This document shows, piece by piece, positions 19,364 to 28,107 of a DNA stretch of 64,000 nucleotides (positions are counted from its first letter, which is position 1; every line of letters begins with the position of its first letter). The DNA comes from JAJRVM01 sp963700515 (GTDB taxonomy: Bacteria; Planctomycetota; Planctomycetia; Pirellulales; Pirellulaceae). Where the stretch lies: the NCBI GenBank assembly GCA_963700515.1, contig CAVOXY010000024.1, positions 186,001 through 250,000 of the forward strand. The letters are read 5' to 3'. The notes under the pieces were generated by a model, which was not told the origin of the DNA, made no database searches, and worked only from the letters and a program-made list of their open reading frames with translations. Made by a program: the position numbers and the translations under genes.

Positions 19364-19883
19364 TTACGGGGGCATCTTCGTCGCCGAATCTCTGGCTGCC
19401 ACGCCGTCGCTGCCGAGCAGGACGACACACTGAGCCGAGATGGCCTCCTCGCGACCAATCGGTCCCACCTCTTCACCCGTTTTGGCCTTCAGCCCCACCG
19501 AATCGGCCGCAATCTCCAGGATGTCGGCGATTCGCTGGCAGATGCGGCGTTTGTAGGTCCCCAATTTGGGACGCTGGGCGAAGACGATGCAGTCGAGATT
19601 CTGCACATGATAACCGGCTTGCCGAACCTGCTGGTATGCCAGTCTGAGCATTTCCGCGGAATCCCGGCCGCGACTGCGCGCTCTGCGTGTCCGGAAATAG
19701 ATCCCCAATGTCCCCCGCGGCAATCGCCCCCAATAGCGCATCGGTCACGGCGTGCAGCAAGGCATCCGCATCGCTGTGTCCCAACAGCTGGGCATCGTGC
19801 GGGATGTCGATGCCGCCCAGGCGCAGCGGACCACCGGGAATCAGCCGATGCGTGTCGTGTCCTATGCCAATCCGGTTGCCGAT
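19364..19883 (-). CDS. ispF: 2-C-methyl-D-erythritol 2,4-cyclodiphosphate synthase, one frameshift
   Basis: About 172 residues, a zinc enzyme of the non-mevalonate isoprenoid pathway. N-terminal NRIGIGHDTHRLIPGGPLRL carries the metal Asp and His, then LGHSDADALLHAVTDALLGA with the second His, then GDIGDLFPDT, and after a shift near 19695-19705 the run RGRDSAEMLRLAYQQV and the C-terminal LKAKTGEEVGPIGREEAI. No ATG, GTG or TTG is in a sensible position. I place the start at an ATC (19883) ten bases after GAGGG, where one base change would make ATG. An undetected error there is likely. Divergent from the ABC transporter genes. Confidence 0.88.
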
Positions 19884-20071
19884 CGTGACAGAACCCTCGT
19901 GATTCTCGGAAGGAGTGAACCCCCTTGGGCCGCCGCGCGGCGCGTCCCGCCGCGGAGTGCCGGACGTTCGCGCGTCCCAACTGCGCGGCGATTATAACGA
20001 AACGAGCCGGAAGCGACAACGCGCGGCCGTGTCTATCTGCCCTGCGCCCCTCCCCCTATAATCCATCCATC

Positions 20072-21064
20072 ATGGCCACGATCGAGATCGAGAAACTGTC
20101 GAAGTCTTACGTCGTCTACCAGAAACGTGAGGGGCTGGGGGCGTCGCTGCGCGGATTGCTTCGCCGCGAGTATCGCGAAATCGAGGCGGTCCGGGAAATT
20201 GATTTGACCGTCGAACAGGGGGAGTTTGTGGCTTTTCTAGGGCCCAATGGGGCCGGCAAGACCACCACCCTGAAACTCCTCTCGGGCGTCATCACGCCTT
20301 CGGGTGGCGAGGCACGGGTGATGGGATTCGTCCCCTGGAAACGCGAGAACACGTATCGCCGCCGCTTCGCACTGGTCATGGGACAGAAAAACCAGCTGTG
20401 GTGGGACCTGCCCGCCCAGGAGTCGTTTCGGCTGCACCAGCAGATCTACCGCATCGACCCGGCTGGCTACCAACAGACACTGGACGAACTCACCTCCCTG
20501 CTGGACGTCCGCCAGCTGCTGCAGCAGCCGGTTCGCGAGCTGTCGCTGGGAGAACGTATGAAGATGGAGCTGATCGCGGCACTGCTCCACTCCCCCGAAG
20601 TGCTGTTTCTCGATGAGCCGACCATCGGACTGGACGTTGTCGCGCAACACAACATCCAGCGATTCCTGAAATTCTATCAACAGAAGCGTCACATCACGAT
20701 TCTGCTGACCAGTCATTATATGAAAGACGTCTCGGCGCTCTGCAAGCGAGTCGTGATCATTGCCTACGGCCGCATCCAGTACGACGGTTCCCTCAGCGGC
20801 ATCGTCGATCAGTTCAGCGGTCACAAAGTCGTCACGCTCCAGTTGGCCGAAGAACAAGAAACGGGCGACCTGAGTCGTTACGGTACGGTCCTGGAAATTG
20901 AACCCCCCAAGGCCCGCTTGCTGATCGAGCGGCGGCTGGTCCCCGGCGTCATGGCCGCCCTTCTCGCTGCCTACGCCGTGGAAGATATCGCCGTGGAAGA
21001 TCCGCCGTTGGAGGATGTCATCGCCGACGTCTTCGCGCAGGTTAAAGCACACCGCGAGGAGTGA
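20072..21064 (+). CDS. ABC transporter ATP-binding protein (ABC-2 exporter type)
   Basis: 330 residues. Starts at ATG 20072 (MATIEIEKLSKSYVVYQKRE). Walker A is LGPNGAGKTTTLKLLSG, the signature is RELSLGERMKMELIAALL, Walker B is VLFLDEPTIGLD, and the switch His is in LLTSHYMKDV. The segment MGQKNQLWWDLPAQESFRLH is characteristic of the group paired with DUF990-type permeases (annotated in some databases as a viologen-exporter-like family). Its last codons and TGA stop run directly into a GTGAGTA array (copy B), beyond which lie the two permease genes, so this is an exporter operon with an unusual internal spacer. Substrate unknown. Confidence 0.9.
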   Translation: MATIEIEKLSKSYVVYQKREGLGASLRGLLRREYREIEAVREIDLTVEQGEFVAFLGPNGAGKTTTLKLLSGVITPSGGEARVMGFVPWKRENTYRRRFALVMGQKNQLWWDLPAQESFRLHQQIYRIDPAGYQQTLDELTSLLDVRQLLQQPVRELSLGERMKMELIAALLHSPEVLFLDEPTIGLDVVAQHNIQRFLKFYQQKRHITILLTSHYMKDVSALCKRVVIIAYGRIQYDGSLSGIVDQFSGHKVVTLQLAEEQETGDLSRYGTVLEIEPPKARLLIERRLVPGVMAALLAAYAVEDIAVEDPPLEDVIADVFAQVKAHREE

Positions 21065-21410
21065 GTAGTGAGGTAGTGAGTAGTGAGTAGTGAGTAGTGA
21101 GTAGTGAGTAGTGAGTAGTGAGTAGTGAGTAGTGAGTAGTGAGGAGTGAGTAGTGAGTAGTGAGGAGTGAGTAGTGAGTAGTGAGTAGTGATGAGTGAGG
21201 AGTGAGTTTCATTGGAACGAATCGGGAATGCGCGATGCCGAATGGAGTGTGCGAATTAACCAGTAACCAGTAACCAGTAACAAGTAACAAGTAACACAGT
21301 GACCAATGACCAATGACCAATGACCAATGACCAATGACCAATGACCAATGACCAATGACCAATGACCAATGACCAATGACCAATGACCAATGACCAATGA
21401 CCAATGACCG
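21061..21410 (+). repeat. Composite heptamer repeat element, copy B (inside ABC exporter operon)
   Basis: In gene direction: about 20 GTGAGTA-type units with GTGAGGA variants (21061-21207), a core reading GTGAGTTTCATTGGAACGAA, imperfect heptamers (21222-21254), AACCAGT/AACAAGT units (21255-21296), then about 15 TGACCAA units ending at 21409. The phase stays at 7 bp through most of the element. The ATPase stop TGA (21062-21064) lies in the first unit and the permease ATG (21404-21406) in the last. Same order and orientation relative to genes as copy A. Confidence 0.93.
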
Positions 21411-22243
21411 AAATGTACGCACGTGTAATCTGTTGGTGGACGATTTTGCGGATCGCATTGGAGGAACGATTGGTGTACCGGGGCGATTTTGCGCTCGGGA
21501 CACTCATGCGATTCCTGCCGATCGTCACGCAGATCTTCCTCTGGTGGGCGGTTTTCGATACGATCGGCGACGGGTCCCGTGATCAGGCTCACATCGTCGG
21601 CTACTCGTTCGACAACATGGTGGCGTACTATTTGTTGACGATGGTGGCTCGGGCGTTTTCGAGCATGCCGGGGCTGGCATCGGGGATTGCCCTGCAGATT
21701 CGCAATGGCGAGATCAAGAAGTTCCTGATCCAGCCGATCGACCTGCTCAGCTTCCTGTTGCTGAGCCGGATTGCGCACAAGATAGCGTATTACTCGGTAG
21801 CGACACTGCCGTTTGCTTTTGTATTCTTTCTCTGTCGTGGCTATTTCGACGGATGGCCGGCGTGGCCGACCATGCTCGATTTTCTCCTGACACTGATGCT
21901 GGGTTTCCTGCTAGGGTTTTTTTTGGAGATGACGATTGGGTTGATCGGCTTTTGGTTTCTGGAGGTCAGCTCGCTGCTCTTCATCTACATGTTGTTCAGT
22001 TTCTTCCTGTCTGGCCACATGTTTCCGCTCGACATGCTCCCCCAGCCGTGGGGAGGTATTGTCGACATGCTGCCATTGAAGTATCTGGCGTACTATCCGG
22101 CCGCGGTTTTTCTGGGTAAGGTGCCGCGTGCGGAGTTTGTTCAAGGGCTTTGGATCGAGCTGGCGTGGATGATCTTCTTTGCCTTTACCGCCTACGTCCT
22201 GTACCGCCGGGGTGTCCGGCGCTACAGTGGTTTTGGAGGTTAG
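21404..22243 (+). CDS. ABC-2 family permease, first subunit
   Basis: 279 residues with about six hydrophobic segments, for example TLMRFLPIVTQIFLWWAVF, VATLPFAFVFFLCRGYF and LLFIYMLFSFFLSG. The layout matches the ABC-2/DUF990 permease group that works with an ATPase like the one upstream and a second permease downstream. The start is the ATG in the last CCAATGA unit of the repeat. An internal ATG at 21413 (MYARVICWWTILRIAL) is the only close alternative. It is followed after 6 bp by the second permease. Confidence 0.85.
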   Translation: MTEMYARVICWWTILRIALEERLVYRGDFALGTLMRFLPIVTQIFLWWAVFDTIGDGSRDQAHIVGYSFDNMVAYYLLTMVARAFSSMPGLASGIALQIRNGEIKKFLIQPIDLLSFLLLSRIAHKIAYYSVATLPFAFVFFLCRGYFDGWPAWPTMLDFLLTLMLGFLLGFFLEMTIGLIGFWFLEVSSLLFIYMLFSFFLSGHMFPLDMLPQPWGGIVDMLPLKYLAYYPAAVFLGKVPRAEFVQGLWIELAWMIFFAFTAYVLYRRGVRRYSGFGG

Positions 22244-22249
22244 CGGCCG

Positions 22250-23110
22250 ATGGCGATGGAGCAACATCCCTCCTACCTGCACGTCTTTCTGACGTTTGCC
22301 CGCAACAGTCTGGTACGGGACACCATGTTCCGCACCAATTTCCTGCTGCAAACGATCTCTTCGGTTTCGTGGACCCTGATGAATGTCGGGTTCTACTTGA
22401 TCGTCTTTCACCATACGCCCTTGATTGGTCCGGAGAGTGGCTGGGGGAAGTTTGAGTTTTTCATTTTTCTGGCGACGACCTGGATTATCAACAGTTTTGT
22501 GCAGGCTTTTTTCATGCCCAACGCCGAGGAATTCAGCGAGCTGATTCGGAGCGGGAATCTGGATTTCGCTCTGCTCAAGCCGATCGATACGCAGTTTCTG
22601 ATTTCCTTTCAGCGGGTCGATTGGTCGTCACTATCCAACTTTGCCGCCGGCCTTGTGCTGCTGGCCATTGCCTTGTGGCAGCTGACGACACGACCGGACA
22701 ACCCGTTGGTCGTGACCTTCTGGATGCCGCCGTTGTACGTGGTGTATGTTTTGTGCGGTGTCGCCATCTTGTACAGTCTGATGATCTCACTGGCCTCGAC
22801 GAGCATCTGGCTGGGGCGCAATCAGACGCTTTACGATTTCTGGTTCTACATTACCAACTTCGCTCGATATCCGATGGAGATCTACAATCGGGGTTGGGGT
22901 GTACCGTTGTGGGGATTCTTCACATTTGTGGTCCCCGTCCTGATTGTGGTCAATGTACCGGCGCGTATTCTTGCTCAACCGCTTCACCCGCGGAGCAGTC
23001 TCGGTTGGCCGCTGGCGGTGTTTGCGCTGGCCGCCACGGCGCTGAGCCTGATCGGATCGCGGTGGGTGTTTCAGCGAGCACTGGGTAGTTATCGGAGCGC
23101 CAGCAGCTGA
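22250..23110 (+). CDS. ABC-2 family permease, second subunit
   Basis: 286 residues, six predicted transmembrane segments (for instance WTLMNVGFYLIVF, LVLLAIALWQL, LYVVYVLCGVAILYSLMI). The N-terminal phrase VRDTMFRTNFLLQTISSVSW and the later FWFYITNFARYPMEIYNRGW are typical of DUF990-type partners. It starts at ATG 22250 only 6 bp after the first permease, so the two are surely co-translated and form the membrane heterodimer of the exporter. Confidence 0.87.
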   Translation: MAMEQHPSYLHVFLTFARNSLVRDTMFRTNFLLQTISSVSWTLMNVGFYLIVFHHTPLIGPESGWGKFEFFIFLATTWIINSFVQAFFMPNAEEFSELIRSGNLDFALLKPIDTQFLISFQRVDWSSLSNFAAGLVLLAIALWQLTTRPDNPLVVTFWMPPLYVVYVLCGVAILYSLMISLASTSIWLGRNQTLYDFWFYITNFARYPMEIYNRGWGVPLWGFFTFVVPVLIVVNVPARILAQPLHPRSSLGWPLAVFALAATALSLIGSRWVFQRALGSYRSASS

Positions 23111-23154
23111 GCGGTTCAGCAGAGAGCGGTTTGCGCGCAGGAGTATGTATCACG

Positions 23155-24117
23155 TTGTCCAATTCGGCTGCCACCTATCGGGATTATCTGCGACTGGCTC
23201 GGCTTCCCAACGTCTTCACGGCGATCGCCGATGTGACGATGGGATTCTTGTTTGTTCAGGGCACGCTCCACCCACCGTTGGTCTTCGGCTGTCTGCTGGC
23301 GGCTTCGGTGTTGTTGTACACGTCTGGGATGGTCTTGAATGATGTGTGGGATGTGGAGCAGGATCGACGCGAGAGACCGGAGCGACCGATTGCCTCCGGA
23401 CGCGTCTCATTGCGGCAAGCGCGGCGGATCGGTTTCGCGCTCTTGATCGGCGGCATGCTGTTCGGTTGGGTGGCCGGTTATCTGGGCTTGGTGGCCGGCG
23501 CGGTCTCCTGGCGCAGCGGTGCGGTTGCCACGCTACTGGCCGTGACCGTGGTGCTCTACGACGCCGGTCTCAAACGCACGTTTGTGGGGCCCTTGGCCAT
23601 GGGGTCGTGCCGGCTGCTGAATGTGCTGCTGGGGATGTCGGTCGCGATGCCGGCTGCCGGCGCCGCGCTGGTGTGGGGGTACACGGCAGCTCAATTGCTG
23701 GCGGCCACGGGGATCGGCGTGTATATCGTGGGAGTGACCTGGTTTGCCCGACATGAGGCGGCGGAGAGTCGTCGAATGCACCTCGCTGCCGCGACCCTCG
23801 TGCTGGCCAGTGGGATTGCAGTGCTAGGTCTGGTTTACTCCGCGCTGCCCGCCGGGGCCCCGAAGGCGCTGGCGCATGAGTCGACTTGGTTCCTGCTGTT
23901 GGGGCTGCTGGCGCTGACGATCTTGCGCCGGTGTGCGATGGCGGTCTCGGAGCCCACGCCGCGGCGAGTACAATTGGCGGTCAAGAACGCCATCTGGTCC
24001 TTAATCGTGCTCGATGCAGCCGTCGCACTGCTGGTCAGTTCGCCTGCCTGGTCGCTGGTCATCGTGACGTTGCTGTTGCCCACCATGTTGCTGGGCCAGT
24101 GGGTTGAATCGACTTGA
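23155..24117 (+). CDS. UbiA-family prenyltransferase (EboC-like)
   Basis: 320 residues from the TTG at 23155, which has AGGAG 11 bases upstream. A TTG at 23131 is an alternative. Eight or nine membrane segments. The first Asp-rich site is LNDVWDVEQDRRERPERPIA and the second is VLYDAGLKRTFVGPLAMGS, so both prenyl-diphosphate sites are present. This resembles EboC, the UbiA-like member of the eboABCDEF cluster, rather than quinone or heme O enzymes, but I cannot prove the branch. It follows the ABC exporter genes, with the AlkP-superfamily gene next, supporting the Ebo reading. The stop TGA is followed at once by AGTGAGGAGTGAGG, a short piece of the heptamer repeat. Confidence 0.82.
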   Translation: MSNSAATYRDYLRLARLPNVFTAIADVTMGFLFVQGTLHPPLVFGCLLAASVLLYTSGMVLNDVWDVEQDRRERPERPIASGRVSLRQARRIGFALLIGGMLFGWVAGYLGLVAGAVSWRSGAVATLLAVTVVLYDAGLKRTFVGPLAMGSCRLLNVLLGMSVAMPAAGAALVWGYTAAQLLAATGIGVYIVGVTWFARHEAAESRRMHLAAATLVLASGIAVLGLVYSALPAGAPKALAHESTWFLLLGLLALTILRRCAMAVSEPTPRRVQLAVKNAIWSLIVLDAAVALLVSSPAWSLVIVTLLLPTMLLGQWVEST

Positions 24118-24256
24118 AGTGAGGAGTGAGGGGCAGGGGCGAAGAAGTATTAGAGTGTTGCTCGATAACATGCGCATGTTTGTGATGCCGACCGTTGGAT
24201 GGAGGACGAATCATTCCGGCAAACCAAGTCAGCAGAACCGGACGCTTTCCGCTCCT

Positions 24257-24328
24257 CTCACTACTCACTACTCACTACTCACTACTCACTACTCACTACT
24301 CACTACTCACTACTCACTACTCACTACT
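24257..24328. repeat. Heptamer array (CTCACTA)10
   Basis: About ten perfect 7-bp units, the reverse complement of the GTGAGTA tract of copy B. Together with the GTGAGGAGTGAGG just after the UbiA stop (24119-24132) it makes an inverted pair spanning the spacer between the UbiA and AlkP-like genes. The remainder of the 270-bp spacer holds nothing recognisable. Confidence 0.9.
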
Positions 24329-24387
24329 GAGGTTCTTCCCACACCGACGTGGCAGGACCGGCTTATTGGCTGGGAGAGATGGTGGTC

Positions 24388-25710
24388 ATGGAAGCAAACG
24401 TGATTTTTTTGTCGGTACCGGGCTTGCGGGAGCAGGATCTGGCATGCATGCCGAAACTGACGGCCGTCATGGCGGCCCGCGCGGTGCTGGTGCCGAGTTT
24501 CCCTTGTGTCACCTGGCCGGTTCAGGCGAACATGCTGACGGGCCGCCTGCCCTCGGAGCATGGGGTGGTCGCCAACGGGTTCTATGGGCGTGAATCCCAG
24601 ACCGTCGAAATGTGGACTGCGGGCAATGACCAGATTGAGAAGCCACAACTGTGGGACCTCTTGCATGGTCAGACGCCGTCTCGCACATCGGCGGCCTGGT
24701 TCCCCATGCTCAGCAAGGGGTGTGGTGCCGACTATATCTGCATGCCGGCTCCCGTACATAATCCGGACGGCTCGGAATCACTTTGGTGTTACACGCGTCC
24801 TAGCCAGTACTACGGAGAGCTGCGTGATGCGTTGGGACACTTCCCGCTCCAGCATTTTTGGGGACCGTTGGCCAATATTCAGTCGACTGCCTGGATTGCC
24901 GATTCAGCCGTGCTGGCGGCGGCCCGGTACCAGCCTCGTTTCTTTTATATCTATCTGCCTCACTTGGACTATGCCGCCCAGAAGAGCGGCCCCGACAGTC
25001 CCGCGGCTCAGAGGGCACTGGTGGAGTTGGACGACCTGATCGGGCGACTCGTGGATGGTATGTGCGAGGCCTACAGCGGATGCTCACTCACTTGGCTGGC
25101 AGCCAGTGAGTATGTTGTGACACCGGTCGATCACGTCTGCTATCCCAACCGCAGATTACGGCAAGCAGGGTTGTTGGAGGTCACGCCTCGCGGCGCCGAG
25201 GAACTACTCGACCTGCGGGCGAGCAAGGCCTGGGCGTTGGTGGACCATCAGTTTTCGCACGTCTTTGTCCGCGATGAGGATCCCACTGTGGCCCGGCAAG
25301 TCGCGAGCCTGTTTGTCCAGGAGCCGGGCATTGCGGAAGTGTTGGTGGGGGCCGAGCGAGCGAAGTATGCCCTGGACCATCCGCGTGCGGGAGAGGTGAT
25401 CTTGATTTCGCAGAGAAACAGTTGGCAGGCTTACTACTGGTGGTTTGACGACAGCGCCGCGCCGGCCTATGCGCGGACCGTCGATATTCATCGCAAGCCG
25501 GGTTACGATCCGGTCGAGTTGTTCTGGGATCCGGACACCAGGAGTGTGCCGTTGGATGCTACGCTGGTGCGCGGTTCGCACGGAGCGCCGGCTACCGATC
25601 GACAGCAACATGGCGTAGTGCTCGGGTCGGAAGTTGGCCTCTTTTCCGAGCATTCGCTACGCGACGTGGACGTGGCGGGAGTCATATTGCGTCGCTTCGG
25701 TGCGGCGTAA
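24388..25710 (+). CDS. Alkaline-phosphatase-superfamily protein (nucleotide pyrophosphatase type, EboF-like)
   Basis: 440 residues from ATG 24388, with GGGAGAG at suitable distance. The family pattern is clear: a nucleophile Thr in SFPCVTWPVQANMLTGRLPS, then EHGVVANGFYGRE, YLPHLDYAAQKSGPDSPA with metal Asp and His, SEYVVTPVDHVCYPNRRLRQ, and a C-terminal RGSHGAPATDRQQHGVVL. This is the phosphodiesterase/pyrophosphatase group found as the last gene of ebo clusters. The first metal motif reads IFLSVPGLREQDL, with Ser and Val at positions where other family members often have Asp or Asn, so activity may be altered. Follows the UbiA-like gene. Confidence 0.8.
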   Translation: MEANVIFLSVPGLREQDLACMPKLTAVMAARAVLVPSFPCVTWPVQANMLTGRLPSEHGVVANGFYGRESQTVEMWTAGNDQIEKPQLWDLLHGQTPSRTSAAWFPMLSKGCGADYICMPAPVHNPDGSESLWCYTRPSQYYGELRDALGHFPLQHFWGPLANIQSTAWIADSAVLAAARYQPRFFYIYLPHLDYAAQKSGPDSPAAQRALVELDDLIGRLVDGMCEAYSGCSLTWLAASEYVVTPVDHVCYPNRRLRQAGLLEVTPRGAEELLDLRASKAWALVDHQFSHVFVRDEDPTVARQVASLFVQEPGIAEVLVGAERAKYALDHPRAGEVILISQRNSWQAYYWWFDDSAAPAYARTVDIHRKPGYDPVELFWDPDTRSVPLDATLVRGSHGAPATDRQQHGVVLGSEVGLFSEHSLRDVDVAGVILRRFGAA

Positions 25711-25900
25711 AGAAAGACGATGTGTTTTCCTCATACTCTTATCCCAGCCACGAAGACCGGTCGCCGATTGTGCCGGTTGGGAGGGCTGTTGCTTGGGCGA
25801 TTCCGAAAACCGGGCCAGGGGGCGGAATTGCAGCGGCTTTTTCGGCTTATTAGGGCGATGCCGGCCACACCGCGAACTAGATTTCCAGGAGGAGGTGGGA

Positions 25901-27562
25901 TTGGTCGTGACTGTTGGCCTGCAAGAAACACTGAGACTATTGACGGAGACGGCGAATGAAGCCGCCGTACCGGTGCTGCTTGCTGCGCTTGACGCGCCCG
26001 ATCCGGCGATCCACGAAGGGGCGTTGACGGCCATTTTGGGGCGGCGTCGGGGAGGGGGGGCCAAAGCGCTGGTGCAGCGTTGGAGCCGGCTGAGCGAGCG
26101 GTGGAAACAGCAGATTGCCGAGCATCCCCGGCGGATCGCCGCCGCTGTGCGTGACGCGGTGCTGAGTTCGGACGGGGAACTCTGCGCTCATGGCTGCGAG
26201 GCGCTGCTGGCCATCCGCGAGTTCGACCTGATTCCGGCGCTCGTCACCGCGTTGGAAGAACCTGACAATCCGTACGCGGCGATGGTGGGTGAGACGCTCG
26301 TGTCGCTCTGCGAGTTGCTGCAGGAAGAAGTCTCCGGCCCGCGGGAGAACCAGCGGTTGCGCGAACCGGTACGCGTCTGCCAGCAGATCCTGCCTTGTCT
26401 GGAGCGAGCGGTCGACCGCTACGAGCAGCATCGTCGTCGTGAAGTGGTGGAAGCATTTCTGATGCTGACCAATCACGAGAACGCCATGTTGAAGCGGCTC
26501 CTCTGTGAGCCGCGGCATCCCGCCTATCTGACCCTGACGGAGATCCTGGGCAACAGCTCGCGGATCGCCGTCATGCGACTGGTGCTGAATCTGCTCGAGT
26601 CCCGATTCGCCCCGTCCATCGCTCTGCAGGTCGTATCGCATCGCTGCGATCTGGCTTTCATTCGCCAGTTGCTGCAGCGGCTCGCCAATGCCGCGTCGGA
26701 CGGGCTGGTCCGCAGCTTGCGGCGCGTGGAGGCGATCAAGTGGCTGCAGGGGGAACTCGATATTCTCGACACGTTGAGCGAGCAAGAGCAGGAGATGACC
26801 GTTCAGCTGGTGATGGCATCCAATGTGAATCGCCTGGAAGCGTTTCAGACCATCAAATACTTGCTGGAAAACGGCCGCGTAGGTGGTCGCCGGGCCGCCG
26901 CCGCGGCGCTGGCCGAATTTGGTGGAGCCGAAGCAAACCGGCTGGTACTCGATGGCTTGCACGACCCGGATCCTCACGTCCAGGCCAACGTGGTGGTGCA
27001 GCTGCGCGAACGGGGCATCCCGGGAGCCATTTCGCGACTGATCCAACTGCTGGACAGTCGTCACGAGGTGGTCGCCAAAGCCGCTCAATTGTGTTTGAGC
27101 GAGTTCAATTTCAACCGGTACATCTCCGTGTTCGACATGATGGAAGACGATATTCGTCGCAGCACCGGTTTGTTGGTGATGCGGATCGATGCGACCGCCG
27201 TGAACCGGCTGGCCGACGAGTTGAAGGCGCGTACCCGCACCCGCCGACTCCGCGGACTCGAAGTGGCCATGGCCATGGACGCCGTGCATCATCTGGAACC
27301 GCTGATTATCGGCCTGCTGAAAGACGACGATCATTTCGTCCGTGCCGAAGCGGCGCGGACTCTGGCCTACTGCAACTCCCCCGTGGCTCAGCAGGCGCTG
27401 CGAGAGGCTTTGATGGATCGTAGCGTTGTGGTGCGGGAAGCTGCCGAACAGTCCCTCCGCAAACTCTCGGAGTCAGGCCGCATGACGACCGCCGGCAGTT
27501 TTGCGTCCGCACTGCGTCATGCCGAGTTGAATCCGCTCATGCAAGACTCGCCGGGAACCTGA
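25901..27562 (+). CDS. HEAT-repeat protein
   Basis: About 553 residues made of alpha-helical repeats of around 30 residues (examples: AAVPVLLAALDAPDPAIHEG, DLIPALVTALEEPDNPYAAM, ANRLVLDGLHDPDPHVQANV, AVNRLADELKARTRTRRLRG, SPVAQQALREALMDRSVVVR). AGGAGGAGG lies just before the TTG chosen as start, and the GTG six bases later is equally possible. No catalytic motif, signal peptide or membrane segment. Such scaffolds usually mediate protein contacts. It follows the AlkP-like gene by about 190 bp in the same direction, and the family of its partner is unknown. Confidence 0.75.
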   Translation: MVVTVGLQETLRLLTETANEAAVPVLLAALDAPDPAIHEGALTAILGRRRGGGAKALVQRWSRLSERWKQQIAEHPRRIAAAVRDAVLSSDGELCAHGCEALLAIREFDLIPALVTALEEPDNPYAAMVGETLVSLCELLQEEVSGPRENQRLREPVRVCQQILPCLERAVDRYEQHRRREVVEAFLMLTNHENAMLKRLLCEPRHPAYLTLTEILGNSSRIAVMRLVLNLLESRFAPSIALQVVSHRCDLAFIRQLLQRLANAASDGLVRSLRRVEAIKWLQGELDILDTLSEQEQEMTVQLVMASNVNRLEAFQTIKYLLENGRVGGRRAAAAALAEFGGAEANRLVLDGLHDPDPHVQANVVVQLRERGIPGAISRLIQLLDSRHEVVAKAAQLCLSEFNFNRYISVFDMMEDDIRRSTGLLVMRIDATAVNRLADELKARTRTRRLRGLEVAMAMDAVHHLEPLIIGLLKDDDHFVRAEAARTLAYCNSPVAQQALREALMDRSVVVREAAEQSLRKLSESGRMTTAGSFASALRHAELNPLMQDSPGT

Positions 27563-27637
27563 ACGCAAACGGTGATGGCTCACGGGAGAAGTTGAGGGAA
27601 TCATGGACAGCACACTTTTCATGCGAGGGGAATCGGA

Positions 27638-28048
27638 ATGGCGGCCGTCGAAAGTGACCGTATCAACACGGTTGCCGAGCGGTTTCAGGTGGGAGGCTAC
27701 GACGTCTCGGTGACCCAGTTGGTGGTGCTGGTCATCGTCCTGCTGCTGGTGGCCGCCGTGTTGTGGAAAGTCGCCCGGGTCATCGCCCTGCGGGATGGCC
27801 AGAACTTTGACAGCCCAGCCCGGTTGTTCAACGATCTGTGCCGCCTGCACGGACTGGATTTTCCCAGTCGCAAGCTGTTGTGGCGATTGGCCAAGATACG
27901 CCAGTTGGATCATCCCGCGCAACTGTTTCTCGAGCCGACCTGGTTCGACACGGCCCATGTACCCGCGTCGCTGCAGCCGTTCCGACCACAGTTGGCCGAA
28001 CTCAAGCAACAGCTGTTCGCAGGTCGGACTGCGCCGCCCAAGAGCTGA
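27638..28048 (+). CDS. Single-pass membrane protein of unknown function
   Basis: 136 residues. One strong transmembrane helix at about residues 27-45 (LVVLVIVLLLVAAVLWKVA) divides a short N-terminus from a cytoplasmic-looking tail with FDSPARLFNDLCRLHGLDF, SRKLLWRLAKIRQLDHPAQ and LFLEPTWFD. The tail pattern (LF..LC..H.L....R.LLW.LA....L..PA.LFL.P..F) is one I associate with planctomycete hypothetical proteins, possibly PilZ-linked, though no PilZ motif is visible. Follows the HEAT gene after 75 bp. Confidence 0.6.
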   Translation: MAAVESDRINTVAERFQVGGYDVSVTQLVVLVIVLLLVAAVLWKVARVIALRDGQNFDSPARLFNDLCRLHGLDFPSRKLLWRLAKIRQLDHPAQLFLEPTWFDTAHVPASLQPFRPQLAELKQQLFAGRTAPPKS

Positions 28049-28107
28049 TGCGGTAGTTGGGGCTCCGGCAAAGGGGGCCTGCTAACCGCCCGAGCGTCGA
28101 AGTGCGT

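Noticed and set aside
25937..27334. 465-codon minus-strand frame opposite the HEAT-repeat gene
   Set aside because: It is rich in Gln, His and Arg with no domain. The plus strand shows clear HEAT periodicity, so the minus frame is a GC-rich shadow.
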